In this document: positions 52,071 to 60,610 of the stretch, one piece after another
Numbering within the stretch: the first letter of the stretch is position 1
How the letters are laid out: each line of letters begins with the position of its first letter
Assembly: GCA_035578005.1 (NCBI GenBank)
Contig: DATJYK010000465.1
Coordinates: 9,508-73,507 of the forward strand
Direction of reading: 5' to 3'
Length of the DNA stretch: 64,000 bases
From: Gp13-AA77 sp035578005
Lineage (GTDB): Bacteria; Acidobacteriota; Terriglobia; UBA7540
Program-made: the position numbers and the translations under genes
Notes under the pieces: model-generated
Databases searched by the model: none
Told to the model about the DNA's origin: nothing
The model's input: the letters and a program-made list of their open reading frames with translations, nothing else

Positions 52071-53135
52071 TTATGGCTTGCCTATGTAACCAGCCTCTAG
52101 AAGCGCGTCCGCGATGCGGACCGCCGGTAACATGGCGGCCACGTCATGCACGCGCACGATGTGCGCTCCGCCGAGAATGGCGGCCACCATCATGGCGGCA
52201 TCGCCGATTTGCAGAGCCAGCGGAGGCTGGACGCCGGAAAAGGGCGGGGCCTTAAGCCCCGCCGAAAAGCGTGCTCCAATATTTTCGATAATTTGGTTTG
52301 AGGGCGCCTGTGCGGCGGGGCTAAAGCCCCGCCCTTTGCCGGCCTTCTTGAGCGGTCCGAGACTACCCCGCTTTCGACTGCGCGAGGTATGCGCTACCCG
52401 GTGCGGATCAAGGCCCTCGCCCGCGGCCAGGGCCTGCACGAACGATTTGCGCGAGCTGCCCACCATCAGCGGCACGCCCAAGCGCCGGAGCCGGTGCAAG
52501 CCGGCAAGAATCTCGAAATTCTGCCGCCGCGTCTTGCCGAACCCGAGGCCGGGGTCAATCACAAGCTGTGATCGGGACACGCCATGCCCGAGCGCCCGGC
52601 GAATGGACCAGGCGAGGCCCCGTCCCACCGAGCGCATGATGAATTGAGGGAACGGCCGCTGCTGCATGGTTTCGGGCTTGCCGCGCAGGTGCATCAGCAC
52701 TAAGGGCGTGCCTTCGCGCCGCGCAACATCCGCGAGTGAAGCATCGAAGCGAAGGCCACTGACGTCGTTGATGATGCTGGCGCCGGCTTCGACCGCACGC
52801 TCCGCCACGTCCGCCTTGGTCGTATCAATCGAGATGGGCAGCGAAGGAGCCCGGCGATGAAGTCCCCGAATGACCGGAAGCACGCGCCGCAGTTCCTCTT
52901 CTGCCGGAACCGGCTTCGCTCCCGGACGCGTGGACTCGCCACCCACATCGATCCAGTCCGCGCCCTGCCGCGCCATCTCAAGCCCGTGGGCAATGGCCGC
53001 TCCGGAGTCAAGATAGAGACCGCCATCCGAAAACGAATCCGGCGTCACGTTCAGCACGCCCATAACGAGCGTACGCCGGCCGAGCGTGATTTTGCGGCCT
53101 CTAAGCACTACCTCGAATAAGCGGCGTGATTCCAC
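52071..53135 (-). CDS. folP: Dihydropteroate synthase, with in-frame palindromic repeat insertion
   Basis: A 354-residue folate-pathway enzyme that joins p-aminobenzoate to hydroxymethyl-dihydropterin diphosphate. Motifs present: MGVLNVTPDSFSDGG, DVGGESTRPGA, IINDVSG, DPGLGFGKT, VGSSRKSF and HIVRVHDV. It is longer than the usual 270-290 residues. Part of the excess is a 111-bp (37-codon) palindromic element at 52233-52343 inserted in frame between SRKSF and HIVRVHDV, encoding the segment around SPAAQAPSNQIIENIGARFS. All catalytic motifs lie outside it. GTG start at 53135. Repeat arrays A and B lie upstream. Confidence 0.9.
   Translation of the reverse strand: MESRRLFEVVLRGRKITLGRRTLVMGVLNVTPDSFSDGGLYLDSGAAIAHGLEMARQGADWIDVGGESTRPGAKPVPAEEELRRVLPVIRGLHRRAPSLPISIDTTKADVAERAVEAGASIINDVSGLRFDASLADVARREGTPLVLMHLRGKPETMQQRPFPQFIMRSVGRGLAWSIRRALGHGVSRSQLVIDPGLGFGKTRRQNFEILAGLHRLRRLGVPLMVGSSRKSFVQALAAGEGLDPHRVAHTSRSRKRGSLGPLKKAGKGRGFSPAAQAPSNQIIENIGARFSAGLKAPPFSGVQPPLALQIGDAAMMVAAILGGAHIVRVHDVAAMLPAVRIADALLEAGYIGKP
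52233..52343. repeat. Palindromic element inside folP
   Basis: The left arm at 52233-52260 (GCCGGAAAAGGGCGGGGC and onward) pairs with the right arm at 52317-52343 at about 26 of 28 bases; the middle is AT-rich. Length of 111 bp keeps the frame. Confidence 0.8.
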
Positions 53136-53193
53136 CGGTCCAAACCTATTGTCAGTTGAATAACTTGCTGGACGCGCTGTGCAACAACATCAT

Positions 53194-53312
53194 GTTGTTT
53201 CAATAAGTTGACGGCTTTACAAGAATAAGTTGCTTGTTTTCAATACTCTGACGGCTTTCTACGCGTCGTAAAGCCATCGACGTTTGTTTTCAATAAGTTG
53301 ACGGTTTCGTTT
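53194..53312 (-). repeat. Tagged short-repeat array A (three units)
   Basis: On the minus strand, units read AAAGCC-GTCAA-CTTATTGAAA, AAAGCC-GTCAG-AGTATTGAAAACA and GAAACC-GTCAA-CTTATTGAAAACA. The shared CAATA core (plus strand) begins at 53201, 53241 and 53291, spacings 40 and 50. Oriented toward folP, whose start is about 60 bp away. Confidence 0.8.
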
Positions 53313-53478
53313 CGTAATTTTGGGGTCTCGCGCGTCTGAAGTGGCATCTGCACTCCTGCCGGGCGAAGGCCGAGCGCAAAGGGATACTCGCCAGGCCTGT
53401 GGCCTCGGCCTCCGGCTAGTATATCTTGAGTTAACACGAGATTCTCGCTTGTCCCAAAAGGCATATTTCGTCTAGTAT

Positions 53479-53590
53479 CAATAACCTCTTGGCTTTACAA
53501 AAATAACTCCTGTGTTTTCAATAACCTCTTGGCTTTGATCGCTCTGGAAAAAACATTTTCCTTTGTTTTCAATAACCTCTTGGCTTCGTT
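53479..53590 (-). repeat. Tagged short-repeat array B (three units)
   Basis: On the minus strand all three units carry tag AAGAG: AAGCC-AAGAG-GTTATTGA then AAACAAAGG, AAACACAGG or TACTAGACG. The CAATA core begins at 53479, 53519 and 53570, spacings 40 and 51. Same orientation as array A, about 165 bp away, but with a different tag. Confidence 0.82.
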
Positions 53591-53687
53591 CGTTCGTTAC
53601 GTTGGCTTTTGGAGATTTTCGGCCCAAATCATTAGATTCAACTAATCTTTCGATCTGAAATCTGTCCTCCGTTTCAGACCTCCTTGC

Positions 53688-53801
53688 GGTAGTAAGTCAA
53701 TTTGACGTAGGGGCGGCCCTTGTGGCCGGCCCAAGTAACTGCGGTGCCCCCTGAAATGGGCGGCCACAAGGGCCGCCCCTACGTCAAATTGACCCACTAC
53801 C
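53688..53801. repeat. GC-rich inverted repeat (family W, copy 2)
   Basis: Arms 53697-53733 and 53757-53792 are complementary apart from a one-base insertion; the pairing weakly extends to 53688 and 53801. The core GACGTAGGGGCGGCCCTTGT matches copy 1 at 37581-37680. Confidence 0.8.
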
Positions 53802-54175
53802 CTCGTTGCTCTGTAGCTGGTTTCGCCTTGCTTCGGGCGTGGAAAATCCGAGGATGAGGAGCATGGCACACCTCGCCAACCAGATATGCCGAAGGTTAGC
53901 AGACTTTTGGGTGAATGTCAAGTCATCTAGGCTTGGTGCTTAGCCTTTGTAGTCTAGCCTAGCTACAGATGGCCGGATTGTCTGCAGATTAGGCCACACG
54001 GCGTCTGGGTTAATCGAGGGAGGCCAAGAACTTGTGGCTCTTAGGTTCTGAGGCGAGGCCGGGGGTGGTTGGTCGTTAGGTCGCATACGTAACAAAACGA
54101 CACATGCGCTACCCAGTGTCTGAGAAGAACCGCCGAGGAGGCCAAACTGCGCCCATCTGTGCGCTACCCAACTGC

Positions 54176-55978
54176 TTAGTGGTCCGGCGGGATTGAGTGG
54201 ATCAGCTCTTTCAACTCGCTGGGCCAATCACGTATCGGAGGAAACCGGTGCTGTTGAAGGAAAAGCTCTGACTGATCACTAGCCAGGTCGCGCAGAAATC
54301 TGCCATATATGCGACCGCCACGGTCTCTCCCGACGAGTCTGTTGGCAAGCCAGGAATCGAATACGAACGGCACCAACGGCTCAGCTGCGCCCGAAACGAT
54401 GCCATTGTATATCGTTTGTGCAAGCGGCATGACTGGGTCGAATCGAAATGCGATCAGACAGGGCCAAAAGTTGAAGACAAGATCCGGGTAATTCTGTTTG
54501 AGGTACGTCGAGATCTCTGGAACCTTGCTGGACACGCACAGGAATGAATTTAGCTCAAGACAGAATTCGTATTGGCAGAGGCTATCAGTTACGACCGGCT
54601 TCGAGCCGAACAGCTTGAGATAGGTTCCGTTCGCTGCCACTCGATCCGCGCAGAGGTTGATTCTCCCCCCTCGATGGCCAAGCTGCTCCGGTTCACCACG
54701 CCCGGCGTAGAGCGGCCAAAAACACATTGGAGTTCTCATTGAGCCTTCGCGCGGCTCAGGTCCTGCTAAGTGCACCCTGGGCCTGAAGAGCGAGCGGAAG
54801 TAGTCAAACCTGGCTCTCTTGAAAATGTATGCGCCAATTAGGTGGATGGCAATGAGGCTCTCCAGTGCTGGCACCGTGTGACTAAAGTGTTCGAGCGGCT
54901 GTGTCTGAGGTTGGAATTGTCGGAGGGTCTGCTCGGTCTCAAATGCGATCCGCAGCATTCGTAATTGATGGGAAGTCCCAAAAACCTCTTCAAGTAAGTC
55001 CATGACAAGCTCGAGGAACTCTACGGGGCCTTTGTTCTTTATCACGAGTATTCCCGCCACCGTGAGTTTGCGCAGGGCAGGCATGAAGACGTTATTCTTG
55101 TGGCTCCTGACGCTTTCTGCGAACGCGGGAAGAGTTTCGGCCGACGAGCTAAGCCGTTCCGGGGCGCTATCGTAAGCCCCTAGTGTATGCCATGCTTCAA
55201 CGGCGTCGTCCCGAAGGCGTTCAATGACCAAGCGAAACCTGCTTGTGTCACCCGCTGAGGTCAGCTCCTCGAGTAACGCGACAAACTCCTCGTCAGTGGT
55301 GAAAGTTGGTACGGTGTGTAACCCTGACACCGACCGGATTCTCTCCTGTGCGACTACTCGCTCCAACAAGTGCGATGTTCTCTGCGTGGCGCGGTGTTCA
55401 GCTTCACGCTCAATCAACTCCTCGAAGATCTCATCCCAATCCTCGGGTGTGGCGAGCCGCTTGGCGGTAGACGAACCCTTTGTCCATAAGTCGCCCTCCC
55501 GGAGGAGGAGTTTGGGTGGACTGGTCCTGTCATCATAGACCGTGCTCTTCGCTAATACGCGCCGGTTCGCCTGTCTAGGAAACACAAAGAGGACAAAGTC
55601 GTTGCCAGCCGACGTTCGCGTTGTGAACAGCTCGAACTCTGGGACCCGAGTCAGATACTTTGCCAAAAGTTGCCGGATCGTGGCGTCATCGAAATCTGCA
55701 ATATTGGCCACCGGCACGAACGACCTGTTGATTTCGTCCGCCCCTATGATGAGGTATTTCTCGCTCTCGATCCGCGATGTTGCGATGGATTGTATGTCCT
55801 TTACTAGCTCAATCTTTTGGGACAGCGTCTGCAACAGGCACGACGTCTTGAGCTCGTACTGCGGATGTTCGCCGACCTCTTTGACGACTCTCTCAACCGC
55901 TCGCCTGTAAGCGTCCAGCCTCGTTGCCAGGTCTGAACTGTCCCGTTGCCGCGGTTCTTCTGCCAGAGATTGGGCCAT
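54176..55978 (-). CDS. AlbA_2/Schlafen-type domain protein, orphan
   Basis: A 600-residue soluble protein. Residues about 35-195 fit the AlbA_2 (Schlafen-like, divergent AAA_4) pattern: EHPQYELKTSCLL with the conserved Glu-x-Lys, LVKDIQSIATSRIESEKYLIIGADE, an acidic/hydrophobic DFDDATIRQLLAKYL, and a final LLREGDLWTKGSSTAKRLATPEDW (shown in part). The following 400 residues are helical then mixed and I recognise nothing in them. AlbA_2 domains occur in regulators and in some antiphage proteins. Base composition is lower in GC than the neighbours, hinting at transfer. It stands alone; GAGG precedes ATG 55978. Confidence 0.65.
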   Translation of the reverse strand: MAQSLAEEPRQRDSSDLATRLDAYRRAVERVVKEVGEHPQYELKTSCLLQTLSQKIELVKDIQSIATSRIESEKYLIIGADEINRSFVPVANIADFDDATIRQLLAKYLTRVPEFELFTTRTSAGNDFVLFVFPRQANRRVLAKSTVYDDRTSPPKLLLREGDLWTKGSSTAKRLATPEDWDEIFEELIEREAEHRATQRTSHLLERVVAQERIRSVSGLHTVPTFTTDEEFVALLEELTSAGDTSRFRLVIERLRDDAVEAWHTLGAYDSAPERLSSSAETLPAFAESVRSHKNNVFMPALRKLTVAGILVIKNKGPVEFLELVMDLLEEVFGTSHQLRMLRIAFETEQTLRQFQPQTQPLEHFSHTVPALESLIAIHLIGAYIFKRARFDYFRSLFRPRVHLAGPEPREGSMRTPMCFWPLYAGRGEPEQLGHRGGRINLCADRVAANGTYLKLFGSKPVVTDSLCQYEFCLELNSFLCVSSKVPEISTYLKQNYPDLVFNFWPCLIAFRFDPVMPLAQTIYNGIVSGAAEPLVPFVFDSWLANRLVGRDRGGRIYGRFLRDLASDQSELFLQQHRFPPIRDWPSELKELIHSIPPDH

Positions 55979-56124
55979 GTGAAAACCTCACGCTAGCCTT
56001 CATAGGGCCGTGGGCGGCGCACACGTCGTGCGCTTTTCGCGGTGTGCGCGGCCCGAAGGCGGAGCAAAGCACCCATGCACGAAACAACGTCACGTATGTA
56101 CAGCCCTGCGGCTCTGCTACCCAG

Positions 56125-56850
56125 CTACCCGATCGATGGCTTGAACAACCATACGTAGACCACCGCGCCGAGGGCACCGCCCGCCAGCGGCCCGAATACC
56201 GGAATCCAGGAGTATTCCCAGTCTGATCCTCCCTTGCCGGGGATCGGCAGCAACGCGTGAGCGAGGCGGGGCGCCAGGTCGCGTGCCGGGTTGATGGCAT
56301 ATCCTGTCGGGCCTCCCAGCGAGAGTCCGATGGACCACACGAGCAAGCCCACCAGCAGCGGTGTAAGGCCGGAATCGTTTGCGGGTTTGTAAGAGCCCAG
56401 CGCGAGTACGCCGAAAACCAAAACAAAAGTGCCGATGGCCTCGGTGATGAAGTTTGCGGGCGCTCGCCGCACGGCTGGTGCGGTGCAGAACACCGCCAGC
56501 TTCAGAGTGGCGTCCTCGGTCTCGCGCCAGTGGGCCAGATAAGCCAGCCAGACGAGCACGGCGCCCAGAAACGCGCCGAGCAACTGGGCCAGCAGATACG
56601 CGGGCACTTGGTTCCAGGGGAAGCGGCCGACCAGCGCCAGGCCGACGGTCACCGCCGGGTTGATATGTGCGCCGCTCACGCATCCCACCGCGTAAACCGC
56701 CATAGCTACGGCCAGGCCCCATCCTGTCGTAATGACGATCCAGCCCGAGCCCTGCGCCTTGGACTTGCCAAGCAGCACGCCCGCTACCACACCATCACCG
56801 AGAAGTACTAGCAGTGCAGTACCCACGAGTTCTGCTACAAACGTGTTCAT
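56125..56850 (-). CDS. Aquaporin-family channel, GlpF-like
   Basis: A 241-residue six-helix channel with both half-helix motifs, SGAHINPAVT and GYAINPARDLAPR. The Asp after the second NPAR marks the glycerol-facilitator branch rather than strict water channels, and the longer 241-residue length agrees. ATG 56850 (MNTFVAELVGTALLVLLGDG) has GGGGGTGG upstream. No glycerol kinase gene is adjacent. Confidence 0.92.
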   Translation of the reverse strand: MNTFVAELVGTALLVLLGDGVVAGVLLGKSKAQGSGWIVITTGWGLAVAMAVYAVGCVSGAHINPAVTVGLALVGRFPWNQVPAYLLAQLLGAFLGAVLVWLAYLAHWRETEDATLKLAVFCTAPAVRRAPANFITEAIGTFVLVFGVLALGSYKPANDSGLTPLLVGLLVWSIGLSLGGPTGYAINPARDLAPRLAHALLPIPGKGGSDWEYSWIPVFGPLAGGALGAVVYVWLFKPSIG

Positions 56851-56972
56851 GCCACCCCCGAAGTTACATTGGGCTGCTCTAATGAACCAGCGCGCGGGCA
56901 TGAATTATAGCCTGTTCTGTCTGGCCGCCGCCAAGTTGATGTTACGCTAGAATTCGGCACAGGGAGGAAGAG

Positions 56973-57479
56973 ATGGCGCACAAAGAGATCGAGCGGCTTC
57001 TCTCTCTTCTCGATGAGGCCTATGCCGGGCCCGCCTGGCACGGCCCTTGCCTTCGTGGCGGGTTGCGTGGTGTGACAAGCAAGCAGGCCGCGCAGCGTCC
57101 CGGTAAGGGGCGGCACAATATTTGGGAAATTGCCGTCCACACCGCCTATTGGAAGTACGCTGTCCGACGCCGTCTGCTTGGAGAGAAGCGAGGCAGCTTC
57201 GGCGAAAAAGGAAGCAACTGGTTCGCGCGGCCGCTCGCGACAGGGGCCTTCGGTACGGAAGCGGCAAGCAACAAGATGTGGCGTCGCGATCTGGCCCTAT
57301 TGAGCCGCTCGCACCGGGAGCTGAGCGAAACCGTTGCGCACTTGCAACCTGCTGCTCTTGACCGGCGTTCGGCGGCCAGCCACCAGACCCCCAGGCGCAT
57401 GATCGCAGGAATTGCCATGCACGACGCCTATCACGCCGGGCAGATTCAGCTCCTCAAGAGGCTGATGGAGCGAACTTAG
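56973..57479 (+). CDS. DinB-family protein
   Basis: A 168-residue four-helix-bundle protein. The three metal-site histidines of the family are visible in HNIWEIAVHTAYW (His of the first and second positions) and AMHDAYHAGQIQLL. Members include thiol-dependent transferases (for example bacillithiol or mycothiol transferases) and DNA-damage-induced proteins of unknown role. AGGGAGGAAGAG precedes the ATG. Confidence 0.85.
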   Translation: MAHKEIERLLSLLDEAYAGPAWHGPCLRGGLRGVTSKQAAQRPGKGRHNIWEIAVHTAYWKYAVRRRLLGEKRGSFGEKGSNWFARPLATGAFGTEAASNKMWRRDLALLSRSHRELSETVAHLQPAALDRRSAASHQTPRRMIAGIAMHDAYHAGQIQLLKRLMERT

Positions 57480-57599
57480 TCTTTTGGTGAACACCTCGCT
57501 CACGTAGTCATTCTGAGAAATCTGGCATTTCCTTAGCTCTCACCCGCAGACTTCTTATGAAAGGACGCAGTCCCTGAAAGACTGGAGCATAGACACACC

Positions 57600-58562
57600 A
57601 TGAAGCACATCCTCACCGATTCAGGTCGCAAAGCTCAACGCAGGTTGCAGGCGCTCCTATTGGTCGTTGTGTCGATCTCTCTAGTGCTACCTGCGGCGGT
57701 GCTTGCGAAAGATCAGACAGACACCTCAACACGGGCAACGCCGCATCCCGCCACCATCGTCTTCATGACGGATTTCGGCACTGACAATGATGCCGTGCCC
57801 ATCTGCAAGGGCGTGATACTCGGCATTGCCCCCGACGTTCGCATCATCGACCTTACCCACCAAGTCACGCCCTATTCCATTCCAGAAGGCGCGCGCTTTC
57901 TTTACGGCACCACGCCCTACTACCCTGCCGGAACCATCTTTGAAGTGGTTGTAGACCCCACAGTAGGAAGCAGCCGCAAAGCGGTGGTGGTGAAGTCAAA
58001 GCGTGGCCAGTATTTTGTGCTGCCCGACAACGGCCTTATGACAATGGTACAGGATCGCGACGGACTTGAGGGCGCGAGGGAGATCACCAATCCTGAATGG
58101 ATGATCGGCCAGAAGCTATCGTCGACTTTCCACGGCCGTGACGTCTTCTCTCCGGCGGCCGCCCATCTCGCGCGCGCGGACGATTGGACCGAAGCTGGTC
58201 CCGAAGTGCCGGTTGAAAAACTCGTCCGGCTTGATCTTCCAACGGCGATGCTAAATGCGAAGGGCATCCGGGGAGAGATTGTGGCCATAGACCGGCCGTT
58301 CGGCAGCTTGATTTCAAATATCGAAGGCGAGGACTTTCTGAAGCTGGGTTACGCGCACGGAGACCCGGTGCAGCTAACCCTGGGCGGAAAGCCGGTAGTG
58401 CTGCCTTTTATGAAGACCTTCAGCAACGTGCCAGTTGGGAAGCCGCTCATTTACATCGACTCCCGAGGGCATGTTGCTGTCGCCATCAATCAGGGCAGCT
58501 ATTCGGCGACATATCACGTCGCGCCGCTCGCACCCATCTACATCCCGGCAAAAGCTCGTTAG
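57600..58562 (+). CDS. SAM hydrolase (SAM hydroxide adenosyltransferase, DUF62 family), exported
   Basis: A 320-residue protein with an N-terminal signal-like segment (ALLLVVVSISLVLPAAVLA, about 18-36). The DUF62 core follows: VFMTDFGTDNDAV, VRIIDLTHQVTPY and the FHGRDVFSPAAAHLA motif that carries the Asp-Arg-His hydrolase triad (family numbering). It should hydrolyse SAM to adenosine and methionine; halogenase relatives differ here. Export of a SAM hydrolase is odd, because SAM is intracellular; the leader may be a membrane anchor. Confidence 0.85.
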   Translation: MKHILTDSGRKAQRRLQALLLVVVSISLVLPAAVLAKDQTDTSTRATPHPATIVFMTDFGTDNDAVPICKGVILGIAPDVRIIDLTHQVTPYSIPEGARFLYGTTPYYPAGTIFEVVVDPTVGSSRKAVVVKSKRGQYFVLPDNGLMTMVQDRDGLEGAREITNPEWMIGQKLSSTFHGRDVFSPAAAHLARADDWTEAGPEVPVEKLVRLDLPTAMLNAKGIRGEIVAIDRPFGSLISNIEGEDFLKLGYAHGDPVQLTLGGKPVVLPFMKTFSNVPVGKPLIYIDSRGHVAVAINQGSYSATYHVAPLAPIYIPAKAR

Positions 58563-58866
58563 CGGTGACGCATCGTGCTTTTTGGGGGGATCCAAGGCCT
58601 CAAGGTGGCCTCAAGGTTGCCGCCCCCAGGCCTGTTCCAGGAACTCTCCATTTTGCCTTGACAGGCTGGAACATCGACGGGCGGAAATCAGCGCAACCGG
58701 TGTACAATCGCCGGTTAGTTCGGAGCACCGGGCTGCGGCACGTCCGTAAAGCAGGCTCCAAGTTTGAATTCATCAGTTCACGGCTGCTGGCAGCTCCCAG
58801 TTTTCGAAGCCGCTGAAAACTGTACGGGAGACAGATCACTTCGACCGAAGGAAACAGCGCCAGACT
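58563..58866. other. Intergenic region, no gene seen
   Basis: About 300 bp with no recognisable repeats except a short CTCAAGGTGGCC/CTCAAGGTTGCC doublet near 58600. Confidence 0.4.
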
Positions 58867-60075
58867 ATGCCCACTCATGTTGTGCCGGTTCTTGGCATCA
58901 TCGCCATTCTGGGCGCTGCCTTCTTCTTCTCCAACAACCGGCGCGCGGTAAGTCTTCGAGTGGTGGGATGGGGATTCGGCCTTCAGCTTCTGCTGGCGCT
59001 GTTCGTGCTGCGGACGCACGTCGGGTATGCGGTGCTTGACGCGGCTGCGCGCGGTGCGGTGTGGTTACTCAATTTCTCCTTCGCCGGCTCGAAGTTTGTC
59101 TTCGGGCCGCTGGGCGACTCGCACAGCAACCTGGGTGTGATCTTCGCATTCCAGGTGCTGCCCATGATCATCTACGTCGCCTGCCTTTCCGCGATCCTTT
59201 ACTACCTGCGCGTTCTGCCCGCCCTGGTGCGGCTCATGGGTGTGGTGATGTCGAAGCTGATGCGGACGAGCGGCGCGGAATCGCTGGAAGTGGCAGCCAG
59301 CATCCTTTTGGGACAGACGGAGGCGCCACTCGTGATCCGGCCCTACCTGGACGACCTTACCGAGTCGGAGTTGATGACTATCATGACGGCCGGCATGGCG
59401 CACGTCTCGGGAGCCACCCTTGGAGCTTATATCCTGTTCGGCGCTGACGCCCGGCACCTGCTGACCGCCGTCTTTATGACGGCGCCGGGAACCATTTTGC
59501 TCTCCAAAATTCTGGTTCCCGAGACCGCCGTGGCGAAGACCGCCGGCCAAACCCGCCTCGAACTGGAAAAGCGCGACGTGAATCTTCTGGACGCGGCCTC
59601 GCACGGCGTCACCGACGGTCTGTTCTTGGCTTTGAACGTGGGCGCCGTGCTCATCGCCTTCGTCGCCTTGGTGTATCTCAGCAACGGAATTCTAAGCATC
59701 CTTCACACTCACGTCGATCTGCAGTGGGTCTTCGGGCATTTGCTAGCGCCCGTGGCTTGGTTGCTGGGTGTTCCCTGGCATGACGCACTGGCCGTGGGTA
59801 ACCTGATGGGCACCAAACTCGTCCTCAATGAATTCGTGGCTTTCTCGCTGCTGGGGCCGTTGAAGGGGCATATTGCGGCGCGGTCCTTCACCATCGCAAC
59901 CTATGCGCTCTGCGGTTTTGCGAACTTTTCGTCCATCGGCGTTCAGATTGGGGGCATCGGAGCGCTCGCCCCAACACGCAAGCGGGACTTGGCACGCCTT
60001 GGTTTCCGCGCTCTGCTGGCTGGCACACTCGCCAATTATCTGGCCGCCGCCATTGCGGGTCTGCTGCTGACTTGA
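58867..60075 (+). CDS. Concentrative nucleoside transporter (CNT/NupC family)
   Basis: A 402-residue permease with about ten membrane helices. Family signatures are QTEAPLVIRPYL and the EF-type GNLMGTKLVLNEFVAF, which form the nucleoside and sodium or proton site, plus YALCGFANFSSIGVQIGG near the end. It would import nucleosides; the cytidine deaminase gene directly downstream argues for pyrimidine nucleoside salvage. The upstream ATG is preceded by GAAGGAAAC. Confidence 0.92.
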   Translation: MPTHVVPVLGIIAILGAAFFFSNNRRAVSLRVVGWGFGLQLLLALFVLRTHVGYAVLDAAARGAVWLLNFSFAGSKFVFGPLGDSHSNLGVIFAFQVLPMIIYVACLSAILYYLRVLPALVRLMGVVMSKLMRTSGAESLEVAASILLGQTEAPLVIRPYLDDLTESELMTIMTAGMAHVSGATLGAYILFGADARHLLTAVFMTAPGTILLSKILVPETAVAKTAGQTRLELEKRDVNLLDAASHGVTDGLFLALNVGAVLIAFVALVYLSNGILSILHTHVDLQWVFGHLLAPVAWLLGVPWHDALAVGNLMGTKLVLNEFVAFSLLGPLKGHIAARSFTIATYALCGFANFSSIGVQIGGIGALAPTRKRDLARLGFRALLAGTLANYLAAAIAGLLLT

Positions 60076-60119
60076 CGCAAGGGCGAAAGGCAGTCGTAAT
60101 CAAATTGGGGGACCCACTG

Positions 60120-60518
60120 ATGACATCCGAGCAGTTGGTTCAGGCCGCTCTGGATGCTCGTCTCAACGCGGTGGCGCCTTATTCGAACTTCAAGGTCGGC
60201 GCGGCCCTGCTGACGCCGGAGGGCAAGATTTACACCGGCTGCAACGTGGAAAACGCCACTTACGGCCTTTCGATGTGCGCCGAGCGTGTGGCCTTGTTCA
60301 AAGCCCTGTCGGAAGGCGAGCGCGGCTTCCGTCGAATCGTAGTGGCAAGCGACAGTGCGCGGCCCGCAACGCCTTGCGGAGCCTGCCGCCAGCTTCTTTG
60401 GGAGTTCGCTGGCGAGATCGAAGTGATTCTGGTGAACCCACAAGGCCAGCGCGAAACCTTTCAACTCGCGGCCTTGCTCCCACAAGCATTTGACGGACGT
60501 TTTTTCGCAAAGAAGTGA
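60120..60518 (+). CDS. cdd: Cytidine deaminase
   Basis: A 132-residue zinc enzyme converting cytidine and deoxycytidine to uridine forms. The zinc site is of the three-Cys tetrameric type: MCAERVALFKA with the catalytic Glu next to Cys, and PCGACRQLLWEF. The FKVGAALL and TGCNVENATYGL substrate loops are canonical. ATG 60120 gives a normal length; TTG 60072 overlaps the transporter stop and would add 16 residues. Probable operon with the transporter. Confidence 0.94.
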   Translation: MTSEQLVQAALDARLNAVAPYSNFKVGAALLTPEGKIYTGCNVENATYGLSMCAERVALFKALSEGERGFRRIVVASDSARPATPCGACRQLLWEFAGEIEVILVNPQGQRETFQLAALLPQAFDGRFFAKK

Positions 60519-60610
60519 AGGCCTGCGGCTACCATGAGTTTTTCGTCTTTGGCTTTCAGTCCTCACAAAGCGTGAAACCCCGGGGAAGTGCTTGCCCAGA
60601 GCACCTCCCG

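Larger units (their letters stand above)
53313..54175. other. Gene-free region upstream of folP
   Basis: Apart from array B and the inverted repeat at 53688-53801, nothing recognisable. A short frame at 53240-53464 on the minus strand is made of repeat DNA. Confidence 0.5.

Noticed and set aside
53240..53464. 74-residue frame near array A
   Set aside because: Encoded largely by repeat units; no ribosome site or family match.
53194..53590. Arrays A and B as a CRISPR
   Set aside because: Units are short and degenerate, spacings vary, only three per tag, and no cas gene is present in the window.
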